DNA of 64,000 bases from Terasakiispira papahanaumokuakeensis (GTDB lineage Bacteria; Pseudomonadota; Gammaproteobacteria; Pseudomonadales; Halomonadaceae), in NCBI RefSeq assembly GCF_001709345.1, contig NZ_MDTQ01000001.1:2142584-2206583 (forward strand). The letters are read 5' to 3'. Positions 1 through 7,814 of this stretch are shown piece by piece; position 1 is the first letter of the stretch, and each line of letters starts with the position of its first letter. The position numbers and the translations under genes were made by a program. The notes beneath the pieces were generated by a model that searched no databases, was not told where the DNA came from, and saw only the letters and a program-made list of their open reading frames with translations.

Positions 1-226
1 GCATACTCGTTGAGATACGGGGAGCGCCCATATCATGGACAACTTCATGGCAACGTTTGACAGCCGCCATCACCTCGTCCCACTCACCCTCCACATTCGT
101 GCCGTTGGCATGCAAGGAATAAGACAACCCCTCAGCATCTAAGATACGCTGGCAAGCGGCAACATAACGGGCAATCGATCCCTCCACGCCCATAGGCACG
201 ACACAAAAATCAATCATTAATTTCAT
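1..226 (-). CDS. MTH1187-family thiamine-binding protein (3' part missing)
   Basis: The minus strand reads from ATG at 226 with no stop to the window edge, giving 75 residues beginning MKLMIDFCVVPMGV. The segment with LHANGTNVEGEWDEV followed by a cluster of His, Met and Gly and PRIS is typical of the small MTH1187/YkoF-like fold, whose members bind thiamine or related pyrimidines in the cytoplasm and are usually about 100 residues. A strong ribosome site (AAGGGGG) lies about 5 bases before the ATG. The missing C-terminus lies left of the window. The family assignment is from motif resemblance; the biological substrate is not shown by the sequence. Confidence 0.75.
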   Translation of the reverse strand, partial: MKLMIDFCVVPMGVEGSIARYVAACQRILDAEGLSYSLHANGTNVEGEWDEVMAAVKRCHEVVHDMGAPRISTSM

Positions 227-340
227 ATCACCCCCTTCTCGGTGAGACCAACCAAGGCAATGAAGATTATTCACACTCAATAAACTCACAAGCCATTAGG
301 TTGTTAGCATACGATCAGATCCTTCATAAAGGAAACCGCA

Positions 341-934
341 TTATTGTCGCGATGAGGGATCGTGATCTGAAGGTAACCAGTCCAAGCATGGCTCATTCAC
401 CCACTGATCGAGATTCGGCCAAGGCTGAACAGGCTCATGAGAAGAAGCATAACAACTGATCTGTAACCGGAAACGCGTCAGGAAAGTAATTTCACTCAAC
501 ATCAGACTTTGATCGAACTGATAAAGCCGACTAGGCACATGGGCTAGGCGATGATGCCCGGTACACCGGTACTCACTCTCAGGAGGAGGAAAGACACCTT
601 GCTGGTACAACCATGTCCCCGTTGGCGTTAGCACCATGAGCCCATGAAATTCAACATCAATATGTTCACCGCGATCCGTTTTCAACACATAGCGCATTTC
701 TAGCTCGCCAAGACCGGCATGGAGCTTTTCCAAAAAAAAGCAACCATGCCCTGGCAGTATACAACCTCGAAAACGCTCATCAGTTGATTCAAATGAACCA
801 CCGCCAACAGAAGCATCACAGCGGCTAGAAATCGCAGGACAACACGGCGACTCATCCAAATCAAGAGATACCGATAAAAGTCGTTTAGGCGGCACCTGGA
901 GGTCATGCTCAGTATTCATTGGCCTAGAACTCAT
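341..934 (-). CDS. DUF3237-family protein
   Basis: 197 residues. The core from about residue 43 reads VGGGSFES, then RGCILPGHG, then LEMRYVLKTDRGEHIDVEF. This follows the layout of DUF3237 (UPF0311) proteins: an initial GG-F patch, a glycine-rich turn, and an alternating strand with T-D-G and a glycine after the basic stretch. Family members are small beta-barrel proteins of uncertain, possibly enzymatic, function. About 40 residues precede the domain and show no signal peptide. ATG at 934 is preceded by AGGG at suitable spacing, and a TATAAT-like hexamer lies at 951-956 on the minus strand. Neither neighbour suggests a pathway. Confidence 0.55.
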   Translation of the reverse strand: MSSRPMNTEHDLQVPPKRLLSVSLDLDESPCCPAISSRCDASVGGGSFESTDERFRGCILPGHGCFFLEKLHAGLGELEMRYVLKTDRGEHIDVEFHGLMVLTPTGTWLYQQGVFPPPESEYRCTGHHRLAHVPSRLYQFDQSLMLSEITFLTRFRLQISCYASSHEPVQPWPNLDQWVNEPCLDWLPSDHDPSSRQ

Positions 935-1600
935 TGATTTAACCCTATTTATTATAGTACTTAGTCATCGAATAATGCTCATCGGCTTAAGCATAAGCGG
1001 CTATTTTTATAGCATTCTGATTATACAATGTGTCACAAAATTGATCAAAATAGTCCACATCGCGCTCAAACAAATTACGAAAACCGCCTCAAAACTTGCA
1101 TTACCTTATAACACAGAACATTAGGCTTGGAGCAAGAATAGAAAAAAGAGCAATTAATTCAAAATTAAATAAATAAATCACCCAGATAAATTTTATCAAC
1201 CAGGCAAAAAATCAAAGCAAATCACAACCTACAACACGAATAAAAACCTTATACTTGTTATTCCGAAGCCCCCACCAAGATGGCAGGTGACTCGAGACAC
1301 CAAGACCCTATCTTTCACATGGAGATGACAGCCTCTAAACGTCTAACCTATCAGAATGAAAGCATCACAGTATTATTGATGCTCTTCCCGGGCGGCCATT
1401 ATTCAGCTAACCCCATGAAATCATTTAAAATTAAATTGAAATGATATAAAATAGCCATCCTAATATCAAAAATGATCGCCACGCACCTCACATCAGAGAC
1501 ATTTAATCAATACAACATCCAATAAAAAACAACAAGCAACGCAGCTAAAAATAAAGCGCTTATATACAATTAAACATTTTAATCGCCACAAGGCTTGATT
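935..1600. other. A+T-rich intergenic region without a recognisable gene
   Basis: About 660 bases between the divergent DUF3237-type gene and the HxlR regulator. It is visibly richer in A and T than its surroundings, with many stop codons in all frames. No tRNA-like, riboswitch-like or insertion-sequence-like element was recognised. The promoters of both flanking genes must lie here. A more G+C-balanced patch at about 1262-1400 could hold a small RNA or decayed gene, but nothing supports a specific call. Confidence 0.5.
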
Positions 1601-1996
1601 ATGACCTTCTCCATACCTAGCACTCATCCAACTGACATCCTCGACAATATGCTATCACCGAGCGACATTCTGAAGCATGTTTGTAGCCGATGGGGGGCGC
1701 GTATACTGATTACATTGAACCAACATTCAAGCTTACGTTTCAGTGAGTTGAGAAGTGAACTCAAGAATGTCAGTGAAAAAATGCTAGCACAAACCTTACA
1801 AACACTCGCGCACGATGGGTTTATTCTGCGAGACGCTTACGCCACAATGCCGCCCATTGTCGAATATCGACTCACATTACTCGGTGAGGAGCTTGCCGGG
1901 CATGTGGGACAATTAGTCCAATGGATTGACCTTAATCTGGAGCAGATTCAGCAGGCCAGGAACCAGGAAGTTGCCACTCCAGACATTCCACAATGA
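1601..1996 (+). CDS. HxlR-family transcriptional regulator
   Basis: 131 residues from ATG 1601; an in-frame TTG at 1595 is less likely because AAGG at 1590-1593 is well spaced only for the ATG. The winged helix-turn-helix is typical of HxlR proteins: ILKHVCSRWGARIL, then LRFSELRSEL, VSEKMLAQTLQTLAHDGFI, and VEYRLTLLGEEL. These act as dimeric DNA-binding repressors or activators, often of nearby redox or detoxification genes. Here the gene stands about 100 bases upstream of a doxX-like gene in the same direction, a common pairing. No cysteine is present at the usual redox-sensing N-terminal position; the only cysteine is in the HVCSRWG segment. The inducing signal is unknown. Confidence 0.85.
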   Translation: MTFSIPSTHPTDILDNMLSPSDILKHVCSRWGARILITLNQHSSLRFSELRSELKNVSEKMLAQTLQTLAHDGFILRDAYATMPPIVEYRLTLLGEELAGHVGQLVQWIDLNLEQIQQARNQEVATPDIPQ

Positions 1997-2099
1997 GGTC
2001 AGGGATCCAAAAATAGACACTCAATATGAGCAAGATCATCCAAGTGAAACTCATAAGTTGAGCCTCACTATGACTATATTTTGAAAAGGAGCTTCCCAT

Positions 2100-2531
2100 A
2101 TGATGAATGTGCTTAATCGCCTGAATACTTTGTGCGATCAGCCGGATCTTGGCAAACTGATTCTACGCTTAGGCGTCGGAGGATTAATGCTTTTTCACGG
2201 CATCCACAAGGTTTTACATGGTATTGGCCATATACAGGGCTTATTAAGCAGTCATGGACTACCCACACTGATTGGCTATGGTGTTTATGTCGGAGAAGTA
2301 ATTGCACCTATCCTACTGATTGCTGGAGTCCTATGTCGCCCGGCTGCACTCACAATGGTAGGGACAATGCTCTTCGCTTGGATATTGGCCGACCTAGACT
2401 CGACCTTTGCCCTCACAGCAGTGGGAAGTTGGGCTCTAGAAAACATCATGTTTTTTGTCTTTGGCAGTCTAGCCATTTTATTTGCAGGATCTGGCCGCTA
2501 TAGCCTAGCAACGAACCCACGTTGGCAATAA
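2100..2531 (+). CDS. DoxX-family membrane protein
   Basis: 143 residues with four hydrophobic spans. The signature is LILRLGVGGLMLFHGIHKVLHG, followed by LPTLIGYGVYVGEVIAPILLIAGVLCRPAAL. This is the DoxX/YphA layout: an arginine in the first helix, an H-G pair, and a G-E-V-I-AP motif in the second. Members are small inner-membrane proteins of unclear, probably redox-linked function. AAAGGA at 2085-2090 places the start at 2100; the second ATG at 2103 would shorten it by one residue. It follows the HxlR gene directly and is probably its target or operon partner (inference from position). Confidence 0.85.
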   Translation: MMNVLNRLNTLCDQPDLGKLILRLGVGGLMLFHGIHKVLHGIGHIQGLLSSHGLPTLIGYGVYVGEVIAPILLIAGVLCRPAALTMVGTMLFAWILADLDSTFALTAVGSWALENIMFFVFGSLAILFAGSGRYSLATNPRWQ

Positions 2532-2596
2532 CCTCACGAAAACCAGCATCCAAAACCATTTGCCGCTACACTAAAATAAGTAGGCTGCTTACTACA

Positions 2597-2624
2597 AGCC
2601 CGCATCAATCTTTTGGCGCGGGCT
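2597..2624 (+). other. Hairpin in the leader of the dehydrogenase gene
   Basis: Perfect 7-bp inverted repeat, AGCCCGC (2597-2603) and GCGGGCT (2618-2624), with a 14-base loop. There is no following T-run, so it is not a standard terminator. It lies between doxX and the dehydrogenase start at 2668 and could act as an mRNA-stabilising or attenuating structure. Confidence 0.35.
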
Positions 2625-2667
2625 ATACTTATGCTTAGTGAAAAAGCACTTAACCTCTGAGGCTTCT

Positions 2668-3627
2668 ATGAAAATAGCGGTTATTGGAGCTGGCATGGTC
2701 GGTATCAGTATTTGCGATTACTTGTTACTGATGGGGAACTGTGCCGAGCTTGTCCTAGTCGACATCAATCAAGAAAGAGCAGCGGGAGAAATCATGGACT
2801 TCTCCCATACGACAGCCCTGTCATTTTCCAAAAATACACGTTTGGTCGCAGGAGATTATAGTGACTGCCGTGGCGCTGATATTGTCATTATCACCGCTGG
2901 CGCACAAATACAAAAAGGGCAAACTCGAGATCAACTGGCAAGCACTAATGCCCGAGTGGCCATCGATATTGCTAAAGCATTAGAACCCTATGCGCCCAAT
3001 GCCACCTTGATTCTCGTATCTAACCCAGTAGATATCACAGCCTATTTCGTTATCGCCCATACAGGCTATCTCCCCCACCAGGTGATCAGTTCAGGCTGCA
3101 TCATTGATTCTGCTCGGTTAATGACTATTCTAGGCCAAAGCTTAGACATTGACCCTAAAAATGTCGCGGGATATGTCTTGGGAGAGCATGGAAAAACAGC
3201 CTTTATCCCTTGGTCACTTTTAAATATTGCGGGGATGTCTCTAGAGGACTACTGCCGACTCCATCAAGTACAACTGCCAAATCATGAGCAAATACTAGAA
3301 GACGTTAAGCAAGTAGGCATTGAGATTTTTAATCGCAAGGGTAATACCAATCATGGCATCGCCGCCAGTGTATTCAGAATTGTGCAAGCATTGACGGTCA
3401 GCGAGCATTCCATCTTACCTGTTGGCGTGCTCCTTCAAGGAGAGTATGGGCTTGATGATGTCGTGCTCAGCGTACCCACTGTGATTGACAGGCATGGTAT
3501 CGCCCGAATTATCAAAGCGCCTTTGACTGAGCAAGAAATGCAACAACTACATGCTTCTGGCCAATTTATTCAAGACCTTATTTCAGAAGTCAAAGAACAC
3601 TTCAGGTATGACAATGAATCAAAATAA
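2668..3627 (+). CDS. L-lactate/L-2-hydroxyacid dehydrogenase family protein
   Basis: 319 residues from ATG 2668. The upstream in-frame GTG at 2638 is rejected because GAGG at 2659-2662 fits the ATG and the next residues, MKIAVIGAGMVG, are the NAD-binding turn of the LDH/MDH family. Visible family residues are the loop arginine in GQTRDQL, Asp and Arg in IDSARL, and the catalytic histidine in GEHGKT. The position that is Gln in lactate and Arg in malate dehydrogenases appears to be Ile (AGAQIQKGQTR). By analogy this suggests a substrate with a larger, apolar side chain, such as a branched 2-oxoacid, rather than pyruvate or oxaloacetate. The enzyme class is clear, the substrate is inferred. Confidence 0.8.
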   Translation: MKIAVIGAGMVGISICDYLLLMGNCAELVLVDINQERAAGEIMDFSHTTALSFSKNTRLVAGDYSDCRGADIVIITAGAQIQKGQTRDQLASTNARVAIDIAKALEPYAPNATLILVSNPVDITAYFVIAHTGYLPHQVISSGCIIDSARLMTILGQSLDIDPKNVAGYVLGEHGKTAFIPWSLLNIAGMSLEDYCRLHQVQLPNHEQILEDVKQVGIEIFNRKGNTNHGIAASVFRIVQALTVSEHSILPVGVLLQGEYGLDDVVLSVPTVIDRHGIARIIKAPLTEQEMQQLHASGQFIQDLISEVKEHFRYDNESK

Positions 3628-3638
3628 GGATAATAAAA

Positions 3639-3663
3639 AAGCAAGGCCTTAGGGGCCTTGCTT
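3639..3663. terminator. Bidirectional terminator between the dehydrogenase gene and pstB
   Basis: AAGCAAGGCC (3639-3648) pairs perfectly with GGCCTTGCTT (3654-3663) around a 5-base loop. The A-run just before it becomes a T-run on the minus strand, so termination should be strongest for the pst operon. It separates two convergent transcription units. Confidence 0.85.
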
Positions 3664-3716
3664 CAGTTCAAGATCACATTTCACTCAAATCGATACAGCT
3701 ATTAACCTATCAGGCT

Positions 3717-3764
3717 ATAAAACCATTAACCGATAAGACTATCAATCGATAAGACTATCAACCG
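3717..3764. repeat. Three tandem 16-bp units across the pstB stop codon
   Basis: Units at 3717-3732, 3733-3748 and 3749-3764. The last two differ by one base (ATAAGACTATCAATCG and ATAAGACTATCAACCG); the first is diverged. The unit nearest the gene contains the last codons and stop of pstB (stop at 3758-3760), so the array looks like repeated copying of the end of the gene outward into the spacer. Confidence 0.85.
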
Positions 3765-4570
3765 AAAACACCGCCAACATACTCACGTGTTTTTTCATTA
3801 TCAGCATGGGTAAAGATTTTTTCAGTTTCCCCAAACTCAACCAGCTTCCCAAGATACATAAAGCCCGTATAGTCAGAGATACGTGAAGCCTGCTGCATGT
3901 TATGCGTCACAATAACAATCGTATAATCATCACGTAGCTCTGTAATGAGCTTCTCGATTCCTTGAGTCGCAATTGGATCTAGAGCTGAAGTCGGCTCATC
4001 CATCAAAATTACATCGGGCTTCAATGCAATAGTCCGTGCAATACAAAGACGCTGTTGCTGACCACCAGACAAGCCACTTGCTTCCGAGTGTAGCTTATCT
4101 TTCACCTCTTCCCACAGCTGAGCCTTTTCGAGTGCCTCTTGAACACGGGCATCAAGATCTCGACGAGATAATCGGTGGTACAACTTTAAACCAAAGGCAA
4201 TATTGTCATAAATCGTCATCGGAAATGGGGTAGGCTTCTGGAAAACCATGCCCACTTTAGAACGTAAAGTATTCAAATCAATCGGTCCTTTAAGAATCGA
4301 TTGCTTGCCCAACTTGACGTCACCTTCAGCATATTGACCATGATAAAGGTCATAAATCCGATTCATACAACGCAATAAGGTTGATTTTCCGCAGCCGGAA
4401 GGACCAATCAACGCCGTCACACGGTTGTGATAAACGGGCAGATCAATCTCATAAAGGGCCTGTTTATCTTTACCATAATAGAAATTCAAACCCTGAACTT
4501 CCATCGAATGTTCCAGTGCAGACTGAGCATACTGAGGCTGATAATCTGATAACACGGCAACTTGGCTCAT
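3758..4570 (-). CDS. pstB: Phosphate ABC transporter ATP-binding protein PstB
   Basis: 270 residues, the usual PstB length. Walker [10 protein letters not shown] is at about residues 56-64. The Q-loop, the LSGGQQQR signature and Walker [13 protein letters not shown] follow in order, and [12 protein letters not shown] is a PstB hallmark. It powers high-affinity phosphate import at the inner membrane with PstA and PstC. Its start overlaps the pstA stop by 4 bases (ATGA), indicating translational coupling. It is the last gene of the operon: no phoU follows, unlike the Escherichia coli arrangement. Expression is expected under PhoB through the promoter before pstS. Confidence 0.97.
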   Translation of the reverse strand: MSQVAVLSDYQPQYAQSALEHSMEVQGLNFYYGKDKQALYEIDLPVYHNRVTALIGPSGCGKSTLLRCMNRIYDLYHGQYAEGDVKLGKQSILKGPIDLNTLRSKVGMVFQKPTPFPMTIYDNIAFGLKLYHRLSRRDLDARVQEALEKAQLWEEVKDKLHSEASGLSGGQQQRLCIARTIALKPDVILMDEPTSALDPIATQGIEKLITELRDDYTIVIVTHNMQQASRISDYTGFMYLGKLVEFGETEKIFTHADNEKTREYVGGVFG

Positions 4571-5403
4571 GAGGCTCTCCGCTTATTCAATCCAGGTAAA
4601 ATTCGTGAAGCAATATTCAGGGCGAGAATCGCCAGAGTAATGAGCAAAGCGCCTGACCAAGCCAGCTGATTCCACGACTCATAAGGACTCATTGCAAACT
4701 TATAAATCGTCACCGGTAGGTTCGCCATGGGCTCATTCGGGTTAATCGTCATAAAACTAGAATTCAAGGCAGTGAAGAGCAACGGCGCTGTCTCACCACT
4801 GATACGAGCAATCGCTAATAGAATGCCTGTGACAATGCCTGTCCCCACTGCGCGATAACTTAAAGAAAACGTTACGCGCCAACGTGATGCCCCTAGCCCT
4901 GCGCCTGCTTCGCGTAAACTGGTGGGTACGAGCTTGAGCATCTCTTCAGTCGCACTGATAATGACCGGCAATGCAATCACGGCTAAGGCAATAGCGCCAG
5001 CCCATCCAGAAAAGTGCCCCATAAAGACGACGACCATCTCGTAGACAAACAGGCCGATCAAAATAGAAGGCGCACTCATCAACATACCGTTAAGGAAACG
5101 AATCAAATCAGCAGTTTTTGAGTTGCGACCATATTCAGCCAACCATGTCCCCGCCATCACACCAATAGGCGCAGCAATCACAATCCCCAGAGAAGTCATA
5201 ATTAAACTACCGACGATGGCATTGGCGAGACCGCCTTCACCTCCAGGACCAGGCGTCACCTCAGAAAATAATGCCCAGTTCATGCCTGCGAACCCTTTCT
5301 GAAAAAGCGTCATCAGAATCAACAATAAAATCCCAATGCCTAATGCCGTGGCCGCGACGCATAACCCTTTAAAAACATGGTTTTTGAATTGTCGGCGTGT
5401 CAT
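4567..5403 (-). CDS. pstA: Phosphate ABC transporter permease PstA
   Basis: 278 residues with about six hydrophobic helices. The EAA loop typical of permeases appears as [16 protein letters not shown], and [18 protein letters not shown] is a conserved PstA segment. It forms the membrane channel with PstC. The gene overlaps pstC upstream and pstB downstream by 4 bases each, so the three are one translationally coupled unit. Length and motifs are ordinary for the family and nothing looks damaged. Confidence 0.95.
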   Translation of the reverse strand: MTRRQFKNHVFKGLCVAATALGIGILLLILMTLFQKGFAGMNWALFSEVTPGPGGEGGLANAIVGSLIMTSLGIVIAAPIGVMAGTWLAEYGRNSKTADLIRFLNGMLMSAPSILIGLFVYEMVVVFMGHFSGWAGAIALAVIALPVIISATEEMLKLVPTSLREAGAGLGASRWRVTFSLSYRAVGTGIVTGILLAIARISGETAPLLFTALNSSFMTINPNEPMANLPVTIYKFAMSPYESWNQLAWSGALLITLAILALNIASRILPGLNKRRAS

Positions 5404-6344
5404 TGCTGAGCGCTCCTACGTAACAGAATTCGGGCTACACCCATCACAATGAAAGTAATCATAAAGAGCACCAAACCCAGACCAATCAATGAGGAAATCT
5501 GCAATGCGCCAGTGGCTTCATTGAACTGCTCAGCGATAGTCGCCGCAATGGACGTCGCCGGCATAAACAGACTGGAAGAAATGCTTTGTGCACCACCAAT
5601 CACAAAGGTGATGGCCATGGTTTCACCTAAGGCTCGCCCTAGCGCCAAAATCAGAGCCCCAAAAATCGGCCCTTTAATCGCCGGTAACAAGACATGAACA
5701 ATCACTTCAAACTGAGTGGCTCCAATACCATAAGAAGCCTCCCGCAACACATTAGGTAACGTCGACAACGCTTCTTTGATTAAAGATGTCAGGATCGGCA
5801 GGATCATAAAGGCCAAGATGATGCCAGCGGTGAGCAGTCCAACACCCATCGGGGGGCCTTGAAACATCCCGCCAATCAGCGGTAGACCGGCGAGATGCTG
5901 GCCTGCCCACAACTGAAATCCCTGCGAAAACCAAGGTGCAAAAACAAACAGCCCCCACATTCCGTAAATAATACTGGGAACAGCAGCCAATAATTCGATC
6001 CCAATATAGATTGGACGCGACCAGTTCTGCGGACAGAGCTCAGAGAGAAAAACCGCAATGCCAATACTGATCGGTAACGCTAATGCCACGGCAATAACAG
6101 ATGAAATAATCGTGCCGTAAAGCGCATTGAGCGCTCCAAACTCCTCGGTGACTGGATTCCATTGCGCACTGGTAAAAAATTCAAAACCAAAATGCTGCAA
6201 AGCGGGCCAAGCCCCCATGATCAACGACAGCATAATGCCGAGCATTAAAATGCCAATTAAAAAAGCACTGGCCCGGCAAATGCGCTGAAATACAGCATCA
6301 CCATTTGTGCTTGTCGGTGCAGTTACGATGGTTGCTTTCATCAT
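5400..6344 (-). CDS. pstC: Phosphate ABC transporter permease PstC
   Basis: 314 residues with about six membrane helices. The family segments [18 protein letters not shown] and [18 protein letters not shown] are present. It pairs with PstA to form the phosphate channel. Two adjacent ATG codons (6344, 6341) could start the protein; the first is used here. An intercistronic hairpin (6387-6407) separates it from pstS, which would make pstS mRNA more abundant than that of the membrane parts, as suits a binding-protein transporter. Confidence 0.95.
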   Translation of the reverse strand: MMKATIVTAPTSTNGDAVFQRICRASAFLIGILMLGIMLSLIMGAWPALQHFGFEFFTSAQWNPVTEEFGALNALYGTIISSVIAVALALPISIGIAVFLSELCPQNWSRPIYIGIELLAAVPSIIYGMWGLFVFAPWFSQGFQLWAGQHLAGLPLIGGMFQGPPMGVGLLTAGIILAFMILPILTSLIKEALSTLPNVLREASYGIGATQFEVIVHVLLPAIKGPIFGALILALGRALGETMAITFVIGGAQSISSSLFMPATSIAATIAEQFNEATGALQISSLIGLGLVLFMITFIVMGVARILLRRSAQQ

Positions 6345-6386
6345 CCCGCTTATGACTCCTAAAGACGCAAGCTCGAAGCACGTAAA

Positions 6387-6407
6387 CCCCCGCCATGCAG
6401 ACGGGGG
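6387..6407 (-). terminator. Intercistronic hairpin between pstS and pstC
   Basis: An 8-bp stem (CCCCCGCC at 6387-6394 with GACGGGGG at 6400-6407, one G-T pair) has a 5-base loop and is followed on the minus strand by TTTACG. The T-run is short, so it probably works as a partial terminator or mRNA stabiliser that favours pstS. Confidence 0.6.
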
Positions 6408-6425
6408 CTACGCTTTATGACATCA

Positions 6426-7475
6426 TCACTTGAACAGCACTTCACCAGAAGTCGACTTAATCTGGTTATGCCAAGTGTTCTCGACCATCTCAACGACCGA
6501 GTCAGGCATCGGCACGTATTCCAGCTCTTTCGCTAAGCCATCGCCTTTTTCATAGGCCCAGTCAAAGAACTTCAGCACTTCTTTAGCGGTTTCAGGGTTG
6601 GCTTGCTCTTTGTACATTAAGATGAAGGTTGCCGCTGTCATCGGCCATGATTCTGCACCTGGCTGATCATTGAGGATCAGTTTAAAGCCTGGCGCATGAG
6701 CCCAATCAGCATTCGCCGCTGCAGCCTGGAAGGATTCCATTGTCGGGGAAACAAACTCACCGGCTTTGTTTTTCATCTGGGTATAAGACAGGTTGTTGGT
6801 GTGCGCATAAGCGTACTCAACATAACCAATCGCACCCGGCGTACGTTTCACAAAGTTGGCAATACCGGCATTCCCTTTGCCACCTAACTGGTTGGCGTCC
6901 TGCGGCCAAGCCACCTCTTTGCCAACACCGACATTATTTTTCCAGTCGCTGCTCACACGAGAGAGGTAATCAGTGAAGTTATAAGATGTGCCCGAACCAT
7001 CAGAGCGGTGCACGGTATAGATCGGCATATCGGGTAAATCCAGACTTGGATTCAGCGCTTTCAAAGCAGGATCATTCCAAGTTTTGATTTTACCCAGGTA
7101 GATATCAGCAAGGGCTTCACCCGACAGGCGCATCTCGTCAGGACCAATCCCTTGGAGATTCACAACCGGCACGATAGATCCCATCACCGCCGGAAACTGA
7201 ACCATGCCAAACTCATCGAGCTCAGATTTATCCAATGGCGCATCAGAAGCCCCAAAATCAACGGTCTTGGCTTTAATCTGCTTGATACCACCACCAGAAC
7301 CAATCGCCTGATAGTTCAGCTCAACCCCAGTTTCCTTGTTGTACTGCTCAGCCCACTTGGCATAAACCGGGTAGGGGAATGACGCCCCAGCACCGTTGAT
7401 TACAGTTGCAGAGAATGCCGGTGCAGAACACATGACGGCTAAGCCTAGAGCAGCCCCTTTAAACAGCTTGTTCAT
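6426..7475 (-). CDS. pstS: Periplasmic phosphate-binding protein PstS
   Basis: 349 residues from ATG 7475; the longer reading from 7544 is rejected. MNKLFKGAALGLAVMCSA is a signal peptide with cleavage expected after AFSA, and AGGG lies about 8 bases upstream of the ATG. The mature protein starts with VINGAGASFPYPVY, the phosphate-binding loop of PstS. It also carries SGGGIKQI, FGASDAPL, VHRSDGSGTSYNFTDYLS and GKGNAGI, all conserved ligand-contact segments. It captures phosphate in the periplasm and delivers it to PstCAB. First gene of the operon, directly behind a Pho box. Confidence 0.97.
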   Translation of the reverse strand: MNKLFKGAALGLAVMCSAPAFSATVINGAGASFPYPVYAKWAEQYNKETGVELNYQAIGSGGGIKQIKAKTVDFGASDAPLDKSELDEFGMVQFPAVMGSIVPVVNLQGIGPDEMRLSGEALADIYLGKIKTWNDPALKALNPSLDLPDMPIYTVHRSDGSGTSYNFTDYLSRVSSDWKNNVGVGKEVAWPQDANQLGGKGNAGIANFVKRTPGAIGYVEYAYAHTNNLSYTQMKNKAGEFVSPTMESFQAAAANADWAHAPGFKLILNDQPGAESWPMTAATFILMYKEQANPETAKEVLKFFDWAYEKGDGLAKELEYVPMPDSVVEMVENTWHNQIKSTSGEVLFK

Positions 7476-7543
7476 CAGTAAGCCCTTGTGATTCGTTATG
7501 AATAATAAGTTTTGGACGTCGTTTGACCTCCACACGCAGGGCA

Positions 7544-7586
7544 TTCTTACACTGAAAAATGACGCTTATGTGACACCAGAATGACA
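7544..7586 (-). promoter_or_regulatory. Pho box and promoter of pstSCAB
   Basis: On the minus strand three PhoB half-sites recur every 11 bases: TGTCATT (7580-7586), TGTCACA (7569-7575) and CGTCATT (7558-7564). An extended -10, TGTAAGAA, follows with its hexamer at 7544-7549, 8 bases from the last half-site. There is no independent -35, as expected for a PhoB-activated promoter in which the box replaces it. Direct control of pstS by PhoB is therefore strongly suggested. Confidence 0.85.
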
Positions 7587-7787
7587 TTTCGGAGTCTGCC
7601 AACATCTGTGGTCTATACAGAGGTGAGGCATTTGAAGGGAGATAAAAGAGAGATAATAGGAAGATAACAGAGACCTTAAGATAGAAGAGAAGGCCCAACT
7701 CCAAAGAAAATCGATGTGTCGCTGAGCAAGTCCAATGCAATAAGGCTCTTGCAAAAAAGGCTCTTACCCAAAAGCTGCTACACAAAA

Positions 7788-7806
7788 GCCCCTGCATAAC
7801 AGGGGC
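7788..7806 (-). terminator. Terminator of the SMC-like operon
   Basis: GCCCCTG (7788-7794) pairs with CAGGGGC (7800-7806) around a 5-base loop, and on the minus strand the stem runs into TTTTG. It lies 9 bases beyond the stop of the 1643-residue gene. Confidence 0.75.
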
Positions 7807-7814
7807 CCAGGGCC

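Noticed and set aside
2597-2624. Intrinsic terminator of doxX
   Set aside because: The stem is only 7 bp, with a 14-base loop and no T-run; noted only as a hairpin.
7459-7797. Minus-strand reading frame upstream of pstS
   Set aside because: It overlaps the Pho box and the pstS start, and has no family resemblance.
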